DNA from: Panulirus ornatus
Taxonomy: Eukaryota; Arthropoda; Malacostraca; Decapoda; Palinuridae
Length of the DNA: 64,000 nt
Reading direction: 5' to 3'
Assembly (NCBI RefSeq): GCF_036320965.1
Contig: NC_092234.1
Location: 27,383,665-27,447,664, forward strand
Shown: positions 36,518 through 64,000 of the stretch, piece after piece
How positions within the stretch are numbered: the stretch's first letter is position 1
How the letters are laid out: every line of letters begins with the position of its first letter
Made by a program: the position numbers and the translations under genes
The notes under the pieces: generated by a model
What the model was told of the DNA's origin: nothing
The model's database searches: none
The model's input: only the letters and a program-made list of their open reading frames with translations

Positions 36518-37300
36518 ATGCGAACCACTGGCAGAGGTTCTAACCGGGGCGTGGTAGCACACCACCCAAAAGCTACTAAAACATCCACCCCCGGCCTCGA
36601 TGGAATGCCAACATGGCTCTTGAAGTCCATTCTTCCGCGGGTACTCTGCAAGATGTTTAATCTGTGGATCGCCACCTCTACACTGCCTGAACCACTCAAG
36701 GCAAACAGAACAGTACTGATACCTAAATTACCCAATCCAACTGAACCCAAGGACTACAGGCCAATTACCATCTCGTCCGCTGTAGTCCGTCTGCTTCATA
36801 AGATGCTTAGCAGCCGCATCTCGAGCCTCGTCCAGATAGATGGAGCTCAAAAGACATTCGTCCCTGTAGACGGATACCTCGAGAACCTCATGATTCTGGA
36901 CGTGATCATCGGTCGTGCGCGGGCACAGTCCTACGCTGTACACCTGGCATTCCTCGACATGGCAAAAGCATTCGGTAGTGTTAATCATAGCACTATCGAA
37001 CGGGCCATGTTGAGGAAGGGCTTTCTTGCCCCGGTCAGGGAATATATTATGTCGACCTACCATCGAGCCTTCACACACAGCGGCGGCGGCGGGGTGTCGG
37101 ATGAAATCAAAATGACTCGTGGGGTTAAGTAGGATGACCCTTTTCGCTCATTCGCTTTAACCTTGAAGCTGATGAAGAAGTTACAAGGGTTGAGGAATCG
37201 GGCGTGGGAGTTGGATTTGGCGACCGAAAAGTGTCAGTTCTAGCGTTCGCCGATGACCTAGTTCTATTGGCGAAGACGGCGGCTGGTCTCCAAAAAGACC
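36518..37300 (+). pseudogene. R2-like reverse transcriptase pseudogene
   Basis: The frame 36518-37132 has STPGLDGMPTWLLKS, RTVLIPKLPNP, KDYRPITISSAVVRLLHKM, and motif A LAFLDMAKAFGSVNH with the catalytic Asp. Motif B reads RGVK-stop-DDPFS: a TAG stands where Gln of RGVKQGDPLSP is expected. Motif C VLAFADDLVLLAKTA is intact near 37235-37275 in a second frame. A small deletion removes part of the segment between motifs B and C. Confidence 0.78.
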
Positions 37301-37965
37301 ATAAACATCATGGCGGAGACTCGCTGGGGGTGGCCTTCGGGTGTACCCGGGAAAGTGTCGGTCCCTCAGCATGAAAGTCGACGGCAAACACAAGACTTGG
37401 TGGGTCAATAAGAATAGGACGTTCCAAGTCTCTGGCAGCGCTATCGGCTCCATGGACGCTGATTACGATTACAGGTACCGTGGGGTTCTCGTTGGGGTAG
37501 GAGGCAAGCGAAAGTCCTACGGTATCCTACTAGAAGAAGGGCTTATCTAACATCACCAGAGTCCCTCTAAAACCTCATGCATCGCCTGGTGCTGGGGCAA
37601 GTCTACAAGACGCAGTTAGCACGTATGGACAGGCAGGTTAGAGTCGCGGTTCGCTGCTGGCTTCGCCTGCCCCGTGACGTGCCCAATGCATATTTCCACT
37701 CGGCGGCAGGGAATAGCGGGCTTGGGATGCCCGGCTTGTCTCGATCGTCCAGTTGAATAAACAAGCCAGGTTCGAAATATTACTTACCTCATCTGACTCT
37801 GTAGTTCAGGCCGGAAACCTGCAGTCATGAGAAAACTGCAGAGTTGGTCGGGCCTCGTATGCATTGCGGTAGGAAAGCCCTAACCTGGACCCACCTGAAT
37901 GCCATGGTCAGGACCCAAATGAGGGTCGTAAGGATACCCCTGAGGGTCGTGGGATGGTTTGTAAA

Positions 37966-38859
37966 CAATAATAGAAATAAGAAAATGAAAAATTAAACGT
38001 ACAAAAGAGTGCAAATATATTTACATCACAATTTCGTAATACAAAGCAATATTGAGACTCTAGAACAGGAAAACATTTATGAATAATAAAGCATCGATAA
38101 ATGTATGAAAACTTCTGACGTATTTAAGTCTGTTCACGTTTATTACTTGTTCGCTGAAGTGGCTAGAGCCTGACGCAATCGTAGTATCATTTCTTGCTAA
38201 TTTTTGGCGTTGTTTTGAGTATGACTGCCAAGCTACTTCATGAGTAGAATAGCCGTTTAATAGTCTAAGTAGGGAAACAACTTAAGCCTAGGAATTTTCA
38301 CTCAAAAGGAACTTGCTAAAGATAAACTTTATTGTTATGACTGGTGTAATAGGGCTGGTAGTTTCTACATGAGTGTATTCTATAATTAAAGTTACTATTA
38401 CTGAGTATGAAGGTGAGCGTTTGTGAATGAGACAAGTATGTGACAGAACAATGCGAGAAACGTATCTACCACGGTGGCGAACGCTGCTCTTCCTAGCGTA
38501 GTTAATAGCTATTTCTCCCGTGCAAGTGCTTATCCTAGCTTTGTTTTCAAGGCTTGATATTTGCTGCGTGCAATACTCATCTATAAGACTGCTTGTGCAG
38601 GAGTGAGCTTTAAATGACCAGGTATTCGCACGAGAACTCAGCCTGGCCTTTGTGCGACCGGCCCCACCCAGAAAGCCTTACAGCTTGACCAACTGCTTGA
38701 TCTTGTTTTTGGGATAAGATATTGTTTCCCCACTTTCAGGGCTGGTCGTTGATACGATGGTTAACAGAAAACCATCCACTGACTCAGTAAGGTAGTGGTG
38801 GTGAACGCCTAAGTATTAAAAGTAGGAATGCTCAATTAGCTAATATACATGCGACAGGT
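37966..38859. other. Unassigned sequence between two LINE relics
   Basis: AT-rich, with no frame, motif or tandem repeat that I could identify. It may include the 3' UTR of the R2-like element or the 5' UTR of the Jockey-like element. Confidence 0.5.
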
Positions 38860-38889
38860 TCAACGACCCTGGCCTTCCTCAGTCCCTTC

Positions 38890-39587
38890 TTGATCAGGAT
38901 GATCATTGATGGCTGGGCGTGGCTCGTTGACATAGTCAGGAAACTAGCAAGTGGTGGTCTGATCAGAGTCGAGTCGGCGAATCAGATAGCCGATTTGCTC
39001 AAGCTGAACCAGTTCCACGTTCACAGGGTCATAGCCTTAATACCAGTATCAGTGATCTCGTGCAGGGGAATTATCTACTGTCCCGAACTCGTGGATATGA
39101 CGGAGGACGAAATCGTGAAGGAATTAGCAGATGTTGGTGTTGTCGCTGCCAGGTTCATTACCAAATTTGTGAATGCGAACGACGCAGGACCCCTCTAATA
39201 AATATGACTCTCAGTAAATCAAAGCTCCCGGATGAGATCTTCGTTGGCTGCTTACTTTGCCAAGTAAGACCTTTCATCCCAAACCCTTTACGTTGTTATA
39301 GATGCTAACAGTACGGCCACTCAGAGAAGTCTTGTTCGCTTTCTGCTAAACGTGGGAAGTGCGCTGCCGAGGGTCACACTATCGACAATAGTACAGCTGA
39401 CAGAGTGTCGTGTATCAACTGCAAGGGCGACCATCCGAGCTCGGACCGGGAATGTCCCCGGTTCAAGTTGGAGAAGGTAGTCTGTGAAATAAAAACAAGC
39501 AACAATATTTCATATGGCGAGGCTAGGAGAGGGTTAAGGAGTCTTGTAAGACTCCCAAACCCAATGAATCCTGTGCCTCGGCACTGA
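38890..39587 (+). pseudogene. Jockey-like gag (ORF1) pseudogene
   Basis: The first part (38890-39198) reads GGLIRVESANQIADLLKLN and RGIIYCPELVDMTEDEIVKE, as in Jockey-type ORF1 proteins. A frameshift near 39195 leads to IPNPLRCYRC. The first zinc knuckle, C-x2-C-x4-H-x4-C, holds a TAA codon. A second knuckle is partly lost, and the last (CINCKGDHPSSDREC) is clear, followed by NNISYGEARRGLRS. Gag of this type binds the element's RNA. Confidence 0.75.
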
Positions 39588-40019
39588 AATATAAGCCAGT
39601 CATGTGAACAGTTGCGACACAGACTCGTCCTATCACAAAGACCAGAACTACCAATAAACCCACTTCTGCTCCGAAACCTACTCCTCGATCAGAGCCTAAA
39701 ATCTAAACCTCCTCCTATGCCCAAGCTACGTCCACTGTCCAAACCACGTCCTCTGTCCGATCTAAAGTCAAGAAAGAGGACAAGATTAACCCCACCAAAT
39801 CAAAATAAGACAATGCATCTTACGTCACTGCTCCGGTGGCTCCATTAAGGGGATCTGTAGTTCACAGCACCCTTCCACGGAGTCATTTAACTCGATGGAG
39901 ACCAGTTACTACATTTCCATGGGGCCGATCACGCTCCCCTGAGAACTCGCTCAAGTCCCGGAAAATGTTGAAAATGTTGTTGAAAATGTTGGCTGGTTAA
40001 ATACATCTTCAACCAACAC

Positions 40020-41740
40020 GTTCAATATCATCTAATGGAACTGTAGTGGCCTTAGGTATAAGCAAGCACAACTCCAACTGCTGCTTGCAATGTATAGGCC
40101 ATCCGTAATCTGTTTACAAGATACCAATCTAAACAGCTGAGTCGAAGGCTCTCCTGTTCTAGATAGCTACCATTCGTATAGAAGAGATAATAATCATAGG
40201 GTAGCTATCTACGTCCACCAAAGCTTAACCCATACAGGAGTGACTTAAAATTCTACTCTAGAGGCCATCGTATGTGGTGTAAAATTTAACACCTACCTCA
40301 CCAGTGTACTTGACGATGATGAACTGAATTCACTTGTAAATCAGTTACCCCACAGGAAATGTATTTTACGAGCCTTTAATGGTCATCATCATCATTGGTG
40401 AAGTATCCGGGCAGACTCATGAGGGAAACAAATAAGTAACTTTATACTCAACTCTAACCTCACTTTTCCGAACAATGACAGTGGAACTAAGGTAGACGAC
40501 GGGACTGGCAATATCTCAGCGAACGACCTATCTTTGGCATCACCAGACATGCTGAATAATATCACCTGGGGTACTCAAGACGACTCCCTAGGATGTGACC
40601 ATTTCCCTATCTCCCTTTCCTATACATGCGACACCAACTCGAATCCGTCTGTCTACACCAAAATTCAATCATAAGAAAGCAGATTGGGTGTCATTAGCTA
40701 GACAAGCCGTCCTAGATATAGCTAGTAATGACATTGACACATAAGTCCTTAGTATAACTAACACTGTATCAAGGGCCACTGAGAATTCTATACCTAAGGT
40801 TTCTACAATTTCCAGCAAGCATAGGGTTCTTTGGTGGACACCAGATTGATAAAATGCACTGCGTTAGCGCAATAGGAAGTAAAGGATTTTCGACAAAGAG
40901 CCTTCAAATAACAGCATTGTAACCTACAAACATGCAAAGGCTCAGACAAGTACAATACGTCACGCTAGAAGAGACTCCTGGTGTGGCTATGTCTCAACCA
41001 TCAATAAAGACACCCATCAGTCAGGTCTGGTCCACAGTTAAAAGAATCAACAAAAGCTACAAATTACCTCTACCTCCACACCGCACCACTGCCGAAGCCT
41101 ACTTAGGCAACCCGGTTGACATAGCCAACACTCTCGTCAGGAGATTCTTAGAAATCAGTAGTTAAGCTAACTGAAACAGAAGGTCCCGAAGAAAACCAAT
41201 ATGATAATCAATTTGCAATAGAGAACTACTTCTTATTATGAAATACTGTAAATGTTCCAGCCCAGGACCCAGCGGGGTTACTTACGGGATGATTCAACAT
41301 CTCCAGGCCAACCTGACTAAGATGTTAGCACTGTAAAATGAGATTTGGACGTCTATAACGTTTTCAAACTCATGGCACTTTGCACACGTCATCCCCATCC
41401 TAAAAGGTCTGGACGCTTACTAATATAAATTCGTTTCGACCTATTTCGCTGACGAAATGCATTTGCAAGGTCTAAGCGGGTTCATGCTACGCTTGAACCC
41501 GTTCATAGTTGGGCGCTACAGTGGGGATTTAAGTTTTCACCCAACAAAAGTATCGCAGCTGCTGTTTCCCGGAAAAATATCATTCGGAATTTGCAGTTAA
41601 CGTTAGATAACAACCTGATCCCTTTTCGCAATAATGTTAAATTTCTTTGACTTTATTTTGATAAAAAATTGAACTGGGAAAGTCATACTGACTACTTAGT
41701 GGTAAACTGTAATAGACAGTTAAATATCCTCAGATCTCTC
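40020..41740 (+). pseudogene. Jockey-like endonuclease-RT pseudogene
   Basis: The N-terminus NTFNII-stop-WNCSGL matches the start of APE endonucleases (usually IIQWNC), and PSVICLQDTNL holds the QET position as QDT. Around 40660-41165 the connector is readable in several frames (KKADWVSLARQAVLDIASND, HRVLWWTPD). RT motifs A to C are not recognisable, and only the segment after them survives (KISFGIC... to [10 protein letters not shown]). Clearly non-functional. Confidence 0.68.
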
Positions 41741-41742
41741 CC

Positions 41743-43430
<1,688 letters not shown>

Positions 43431-43520
<90 letters not shown>
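43431..43520. repeat. (TA)n array between E14 and S4
   Basis: Pure TA repeat. Confidence 0.97.
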
Positions 43521-52992
<9,472 letters not shown>

Positions 52993-53034
52993 ACATATAT
53001 ACACACACACACACACATATACATATATATACAT
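52993..53034. repeat. Mixed (CA)n/(TA)n microsatellite
   Basis: Short ACATATATACACACAC-type run joining the truncated 5' end of E17 to unit X2. Confidence 0.9.
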
Positions 53035-53615
53035 ATGAAAAATGTAAGAAATAATTTAGAATCCTGAAACTTCTACCTTGAAATGAAATGAGAAAATGAA
53101 TGTCACATAATGGTTCAACCTCTGGCTATGGAAAAGGGAAATGCATAATTTATTTACACAAACGTCAATAGTAGTTCTCATCAGTTTAACCACTGTATCA
53201 ATAAGCTTCAATGTCTAAGCTACATTTTTTCCAATTTCACAATTTTCTTGTCAAAGCACCATGTATGAAAACTATCACTCCAGTAACACAACTATAAACA
53301 TTTAATTCACCTTTAAAAAAGTTCTGGGGAAGTCTGTCTCGATACACTGCGGGATACTCTACCACCTGGCGAGGTTTGTGTTGCAATGGTTCATGATTCA
53401 CAAACGTAGTAGCATCACTGGTTGGCGGAAGAACATTCTTGTAACCATAGCAAGGATCACAGTCCGTGCAACTCCATTATGATGGTTCTTCTCATGCCGC
53501 GATATGAAGGGAGATATGATGTATAATTCCTTGGATTAAAAGCCATGCCCTTCATTAACATGTTGGTGAGTGAAGTTGAGTCTGGCAGCACAGAGTGTGT
53601 TCCTGAGCTTATCCA

Positions 53616-53619
<4 letters not shown>
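53035..53619 (-). repeat. Unit X copy X2, the long form
   Basis: On the minus strand the last ~170 bp match X1 and X3 (TGATACAGTGGTTAAA, AAATAAATTATGCATTTCCC, CCAGAGGTTGAACCATTATG). The first ~400 bp are unique in this window and contain a broken reading frame. The order (coding, stop, AATAAA, microsatellite) resembles a retrocopied mRNA. Confidence 0.7.
53237..53561 (-). pseudogene. Frameshifted small reading frame in unit X2, unknown product
   Basis: On the minus strand an ATG at 53561-53559 opens 34 codons (MLMKGMAFNPRNYTSYL...). A second frame is open from 53476 to a TGA at 53237 (79 codons: CDPCYGYKNVLPPTSDATTF, then VEYPAVYRDRLPQNFFKGEL, and a hydrophobic end VYSCVTGVIVFIHGALTRKL). One single-base indel near 53465 would join them into about 108 codons. 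An AATAAA lies about 90 nt after the stop. I do not recognise the protein. A C-terminal hydrophobic stretch suggests a small membrane protein. It could instead be chance. Confidence 0.4.

Positions 53620-53703
<84 letters not shown>
53620..53703. repeat. (TA)n then (TG)n
   Basis: TA to 53679, then TG merging into the GTGTGTGGATGTAACC start of E18. Confidence 0.96.
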
Positions 53704-53706
<3 letters not shown>

Positions 53707-56621
53707 GATGTAACCAAAATGTAAAAAAAGGAGAGATAGGTAGTATGTTTGAGGTAAGGAACCTGGATGTTTTGGCTCTGAGTGAAACGAAGCTCAAGGG
53801 TAAAGCGGAAGAGTGGTTTGGGAATGTCTTGGGAGTAAAGTCAGGGGTTAGTGAGAGGACAAGAGCAAGGGAAGGAGTAGCAGTACTCCTGAAACAGGAG
53901 TTGTGGAAGTATGTGATAGAGTGTAAGAAAGTAAATTCTCGATTAATATGGGTAAAACTGAAAGTTGATGGAGAGAGATGGGTGGTTATTGGTGCATATG
54001 CACCTGGGCATGAGAAGAAAGATCATGAGAGGCAAGTGTTTTGGGAGCAGCTGAATGAGTGTGTTAGTGGTTTTGATGCACGAGACCGGGTTATAGTGTT
54101 GGGTGATTTGAATGCAAAGGTGAGTAATGTGGCAGTTGAGGGAATAATTGGTATACATGGGGTGTTCAGTGTTGTAAATGGAAATGGTGAAGAGCTTGTA
54201 GATTTATGTGCGGAAAGAGGACTGATGATTGGGAATACCTGGTTTAAAAAGCGAGATATACATAAGTATACGTATGTAAGTAGGAGAGATGGCCAGAGAG
54301 CGTTATTGGATTACGTGTTAATTGACAGGCCCGCGAAAGAGAGACATTTGGATGTTAATGTGCTGAGAGGTGCAACTAGAGGGATGTCTGATCATTATCT
54401 TGTGGAGGCTAAGGTGAAGATTTGTATGGGTTTCCAGAAAAGAAGAGTGAATGTTGGGGTGAAGAGGGTGGTGAGAGTAAGTGAGCTTGGGAAGGAGACT
54501 TGTGTGAGGAAGTACCAGGAGAGCCTGAGTACAGAATGGAAAAAGGTGAGAACAATGGAAGTAAGGGGAGTGGGGGAGGAATGGGATGTATTCAGGGAAT
54601 CAGTGATGGATTGCGCAAAAGATGCTTGTGGCATGAGAAGAGTGGGAGGTGGGTTGATTAGAAAGGGTAGTGAGTGTTGGGATGAAGAAGTAAGAGTATT
54701 AGTGAAAGACAAGAGAGAGGCATTTGGACGATTTTTGCAGGGAAAAAATGCAATTGAGTGGGAGACGTATAAAAGAAAGAGACAGGAGGCCAAGAGAAAG
54801 GTGCAAGAGGTGAAAAAAAGGGCAAGTGAGAGTTGGGGTGAGAGAGTATCATTAAATTTTAGGGAGAATAAAAAGATGTTCTGGAAGGAGGTAAATAAAG
54901 TGCGTAAGACAAGGGAGCAAATGGGAACTTCAGTGAATGGCGCAAATGGGGAGGTGATAACAAGTAGTGGTGATGTGAGAAGATGGAATGAGTATTTTGA
55001 AGGTTTGTTGAATGTGTTTGATGATAGAGTGGCAGATATAGGGTGTTTTGGTCGAGGTGGTGTGCAAAGTGAGAGGGATAGGGAAAATGAGTTGGTAAAC
55101 AGAGAAGAGGTAGTAAAAGCTTTGCGGAAGATGAAAGCCGGCAAGGCAGCAGGTTTGGATGGTATTGCAGTTGAATTTATTAAAAAAGGGGGTGACTGTA
55201 TTGTTGACTGGTTGGTAAGGTTATTTAATGTATGTATGACTCATGGTGAGGTGCCTGAGGATTGGCGGAATGCGTGCATAGTGCCACTGTACAAAGGCAA
55301 AGGGGATAAGAGTGAGTGCTCAAATTACAGAGGTATAAGTTTGTTGAGTATTCCTGGCAAATTATATGAGAGGGTATTGATTGAGAGGGTGAAAGCATGT
55401 ACAGAGCATCAGATTGAGGAAAAGAAGTGTGGTTTCAGAAGTGGTAGAGGATTTGTGGATCAGGTGTTTGCTTTCAAGAATGTATGTGAGAAATACTTAG
55501 AAAAACAAATGGATTTGTATGTAGCATTTATGGATCTGGAGAAGGCATATGATAGAGTTGATAGAGATGCTCTGTGGAAGGTATTAAGAATATATGGTGT
55601 GGGAGGCAAGTTGTTAGAAGCAGTGAAAAGTTTTTATCGAGGATGTACTGCATGTGTACGTGAAGGAAGAGAGGAAAGTGATTGGTTCTCAGTGAATGTA
55701 GGTTTGCGGCAGGGGTGTGTGATGTCTCCATGGTTGTTTAATTTGTTTATGGATGGGGTTGTTAGGGAGGTGAATGCAAGAGTCTGGGAAAGAGGGGCAA
55801 GTATGAAGTCTGTTGGGGATGAGAGAGCTTGGGAAGTGAGTCAGTTGTTGTTCGCTGATGATACAGCGCTGGTGGCTGATTCATGTGAGAAACTGCAGAA
55901 GCTGGTGACTGAGTTTGGTAAAGTGTGTGAAAGAAGAAAGTTAAGAGTAAATGTGAATAAGAGCAAGGTTATTAGGTACAGTAGGGTTGAGGATCAAGTC
56001 AATTGGGAGGTGAGTTTGAATGGAGAAAAACTGGAGGAAGTGAAGTGTTTTAGATATCTGGGAGTGGATCTGGCAGCGGATGGAAACATGGAAGCGGAAG
56101 TGGATCATAGGGTGGGGGAGGGGGCGAAAATTCTGGGAGCCTTGAAGAATGTGTGGAAGTCGAGAACATTATCTCGGAAAGCAAAAATGGGTATATTTGA
56201 AGGAATAGTGGTTCCAACAATGTTGTATGATTGCTAGGCGTGGACTATGGATAGAGTTGTGCGCAGGAGGATGGATGTGCTGGAAATGAGATGTTTGAGG
56301 ACAATGTGTGGTGTGAGGTGGTTTGATCGAGTAAGTAACGTAAGGGTAAGAGAGATGTGTGGAAATATAAAGAGCGTGGTTGAGAGAGCAGAAGAGGGTG
56401 TTTTGAAATGGTTTGGTCACATGGAGAGAATGAGTGAGGAAAGATTGACCAAGAGGATATATGTGTCGGAGGTGGAGGGAACGAGGAGAAGTGGGAGACC
56501 AAATTGGAGGTGGAAAGATGGAGTGAAAAAGATCTTGAGTGATCGGGGCCTGAACATGCAAGAGTGTGAAAGGCGGGCAAGGAATAGAGTGAACTGGATC
56601 AATGTGGTATACCGGGGTTGA
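53682..56621 (+). pseudogene. E18 endonuclease-reverse transcriptase, single amber codon
   Basis: One frame of 979 codons. The first eight (MCVCVCVC) are microsatellite; the family start would lie upstream. The endonuclease holds Glu35 (LSETK), Asp142/Asn144 (GDLN) and Asp237-His238 (SDH). A connector rich in Lys/Arg/Glu runs to about 500. RT holds [14 protein letters not shown], Asp618 in motif A ([12 protein letters not shown]), [11 protein letters not shown], Asp726-Asp727 in motif C (FADD), and then NKSKVIRYSR. The C-terminal domain carries MRCLRTMCGVRWF and [11 protein letters not shown]. The only lesion is TAG at 56235-56237, where Glu of YGCEAW is expected, leaving 851 codons with endonuclease and RT complete. 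These proteins nick target DNA and prime reverse transcription of their own RNA. Readthrough or a sequencing error is possible; otherwise it is a very young pseudogene. Confidence 0.93.
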
Positions 56622-57063
56622 CGTGCTGTCAGTGGATTGAATCAGGGCATGTGAAGCGTCTGGGGTAAACCATGGAAAGTTGTGTGGGGCCTGGATGTGG
56701 AAAGGGAGCTGTGGTTTCGGGCATTATTGCATGACAGCTAGAGACTGAGTGTGAACGAATGGGGCCTTTGTTGTCTTTTCCTTGCGCTACCTCGCACACA
56801 TGAGGTGGGAGTTGGATAGTATTCCATGTGTGGCGAGGTGGCGATGGGGAATGAATAACGGCAGACAGTGTGAATTGTGTGCATGGGTATATATGTATGT
56901 GTCTGTGTGTGTATATATATGTGTACATTGAGATGTATAGGTATGTTTATTTGCGTGTGTGGACGTGTATGTATATACATGTGTATGGGGGTGGGATGGG
57001 CCATTTCTTTTGTCTGTTTCCTTGCGCTACCTCGCAAACGCGGGAGACAGCGACAAAGCAAAA
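53704..57063 (+). mobile_element. RTE-like LINE copy E18, near-intact coding region, long-3'UTR subtype
   Basis: The 5' end is truncated at GTGGATGTAACC, about 17 codons inside the ORF, fused to a TG repeat. It has a complete long 3' UTR (56622-57063) with the hairpin at 56786-56846 and the GACAGCGACAAAGC tail, followed by (TAA)n and (TA)n. Confidence 0.93.

Positions 57064-60943
<3,880 letters not shown>

Positions 60944-61004
<61 letters not shown>
60944..61004. repeat. (TA)n array between E19 and E20
   Basis: TA repeat running into the T-rich tail of E20. Confidence 0.96.
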
Positions 61005-62940
<1,936 letters not shown>

Positions 62941-63200
62941 TATGGTTGTACTTTGTGTAATGAAGAAAATTGAGAAACATCATAAGCCAATATTCCTGTT
63001 TCATGATAAGAGAAGTGGACCAGGCAGTATGATACATTGGTTAAATTGATGAAAACTACTATTCATGTTTATGTAAATAAATTATACACTTCCCTTTTGC
63101 ATAGCCAGAGGTTGAACCATTATGTGACATTCACTTCTTTCATTTCATTTCAAGCTAGAGGTTTCAGTTTTCTAAATTATTTCTTACATTTTTCATATGT
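62941..63200 (+). repeat. Unit X copy X3
   Basis: Closely matches X1 over its whole length (GAGAAACATCATAAGCCAAT, AGAGAAGTGGACCAGG, AAATAAATTATACACTTCCC) and X2 over its last ~170 bp. It lies upstream of E21, separated by TA/TG microsatellite. Confidence 0.82.
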
Positions 63201-63285
63201 ATATATATATGTATATGTGTGTATGTGTGTATATGTGCGTATGTATGTGTATATGTATATATATATATGCATATATATGTATATT
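63201..63285. repeat. Mixed (TA)n/(TG)n microsatellite
   Basis: TATATGTATATGTGTGTATG-type run joining X3 to the 5' terminus of E21. Confidence 0.92.
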
Positions 63286-63932
63286 ATCCCTGGGGATAGG
63301 GGTGAAAGAATACTTCCCTCGCATTCCTCGCGTATCGTAGAATGCGACTAGACGGGACGGGAGCGGAGGGCCAGAAATCCTCCCCTCCTTGTATTTTGTA
63401 ACTTTCTAAAATGGGAAACAGAAGAAGGAGTCACGAGGGGAGTGCTCATCCTCCTCGAAGGCTCAGACTGGGGTGTCTAAATGTGTGTGGATGTAACCAA
63501 GATGTGAAAAAAGGAGAGATAGGTAGTATGTTTGAGGAAAGGAACCTGGATGTTTTGGCTCTGAGTGAAACGAAGCTCAAGGGTAAAGGGGAAGAGTGGT
63601 TTGGGAATGTCTTGGGAGTAAAGTTAGGGGTTAGCGAGAGGACAAGAGCAAGGGAAGGAGTAGCAGTACTCCTAAAAAAGGAGTTGTGGGTGTATGTGAT
63701 AGAATGTAAGAAAGTAAATTCTCGATTAATATGGGTAAAACTGAAAGTTGATGGAAAGAGAGATGGGTGATTATTGGTGCATATGCACCTGGGCATGAGA
63801 AGAAAGATCATGAGAGGCAAGTGTTTTGGGAGCAGCTGAATGAGTGTGTTAGGGGTTTTGATGCACGAGACCGGGTTATAGTGATGGGTGATTTGAATGC
63901 AAAGGTGAGTAATGTGGCAGTTGAGGAAATAA
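63286..63932 (+). mobile_element. RTE-like LINE copy E21, 5' part, runs into a gap
   Basis: Starts at ATCCCTGGGGATAGGGG. The 5' UTR is about 125 nt, then the endonuclease. The rest is hidden by N. Confidence 0.9.
63411..63932 (+). pseudogene. E21 endonuclease fragment with a frameshift
   Basis: Start ATG at 63411 ([20 protein letters not shown]), supporting the family start chosen for E6. LALSETKLKG is present. A two-base gain near 63752 (GGAAAGAGAGATGG) shifts the frame at VDG. In the second frame IIGAYAPGHEKKD and MGDLNAKVSN continue to the gap. Confidence 0.86.
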
Positions 63933-64000
63933 NNNNNNNNNNNNNNNNNNNNNNNNNNNNNNNNNNNNNNNNNNNNNNNNNNNNNNNNNNNNNNNNNNNN
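63933..64000. other. Assembly gap reaching the window end
   Basis: At least 68 N inside the endonuclease of E21; the end lies outside the window. Confidence 0.99.

Larger units (their letters stand above)
35524..37965 (+). mobile_element. R2-clade non-LTR retrotransposon, decayed
   Basis: The order of motifs is that of R2-clade elements: an N-terminal zinc finger, a Myb-like helix, reverse transcriptase, then the post-RT region (MDRQVRVAVRCWLRLPRD, VPNAYFHSAAGNSGLGM near 37625-37735). The restriction-like endonuclease with its CCHC knuckle is not recognisable before the sequence trails off near 37965. Neither flank looks like 28S rDNA; the 5' side is a minisatellite. Either the element is a non-rDNA lineage or this copy has moved from its home site. 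Confidence 0.8.

Overview
This window looks like a repeat-dominated draft scaffold from an arthropod, most likely a decapod crustacean. The grounds are intron-containing eukaryotic coding sequence for an arthropod-style ionotropic receptor, R2-clade and Jockey-clade LINE relics, a tRNA-derived SINE and very abundant (TA)n microsatellite. The species cannot be named from sequence alone. Nothing bacterial, phage or CRISPR-like is present. Two runs of N are assembly gaps.

Layout. From 1 to about 25.8 kb and from about 41.7 kb to the end, the DNA is a nest of copies of one LINE family. It resembles the RTE clade: a single ORF of about 1,000 aa with an APE-type endonuclease, then reverse transcriptase, then a C-terminal domain. 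I number these copies E1 to E21 on both strands. Copies are separated by (TA)n arrays of 60 to 570 bp, sometimes joined to (TG)n. Full-length copies start ATCCCTGGGGATAGGGG and end in a GACAGCGACAAAGC-type tail. Most others are 5'-truncated directly against a TA array. The most intact copy is E18 (53.7-57.1 kb), whose 979-codon frame is broken by one amber codon. E17 has two single-base frameshifts and E16 four lesions.

Two other repeats belong to the nest. S elements (six copies or parts, about 235-250 bp) share the 5' end of the LINE and carry a related but distinct 3' tail, as a non-autonomous derivative would. Unit X (three copies) sits just upstream of LINE 5' ends. Its long copy resembles a reverse-transcribed host mRNA with a frameshifted reading frame of about 110 codons and an AATAAA.

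The middle, 25.8-41.7 kb, is free of TA arrays. It holds the only convincing host gene: the last four coding exons of an ionotropic receptor (27,126-33,068, + strand) with M3, the S2 ligand-binding lobe and M4. Its first visible intron starts with GC rather than GT. Introns 1 and 2 carry a diverged dispersed repeat, and intron 2 also has a SINE and a 24-bp minisatellite. Downstream come a 25-bp minisatellite (34.45-35.26 kb), a decayed R2-clade LINE with no visible rDNA flank (35.5-37.97 kb), and a decayed Jockey-clade LINE with gag zinc knuckles (38.86-41.74 kb).

How the parts fit together (inference). Because TA is self-complementary, a (TA)n-tailed LINE could prime on an existing TA array in either orientation. 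That explains the mix of head-to-head, tail-to-tail and head-to-tail neighbours, the 2-3 nt AT/TA overlaps at 5'-truncation points, and the growth of a nest around a repeat-poor gene island.
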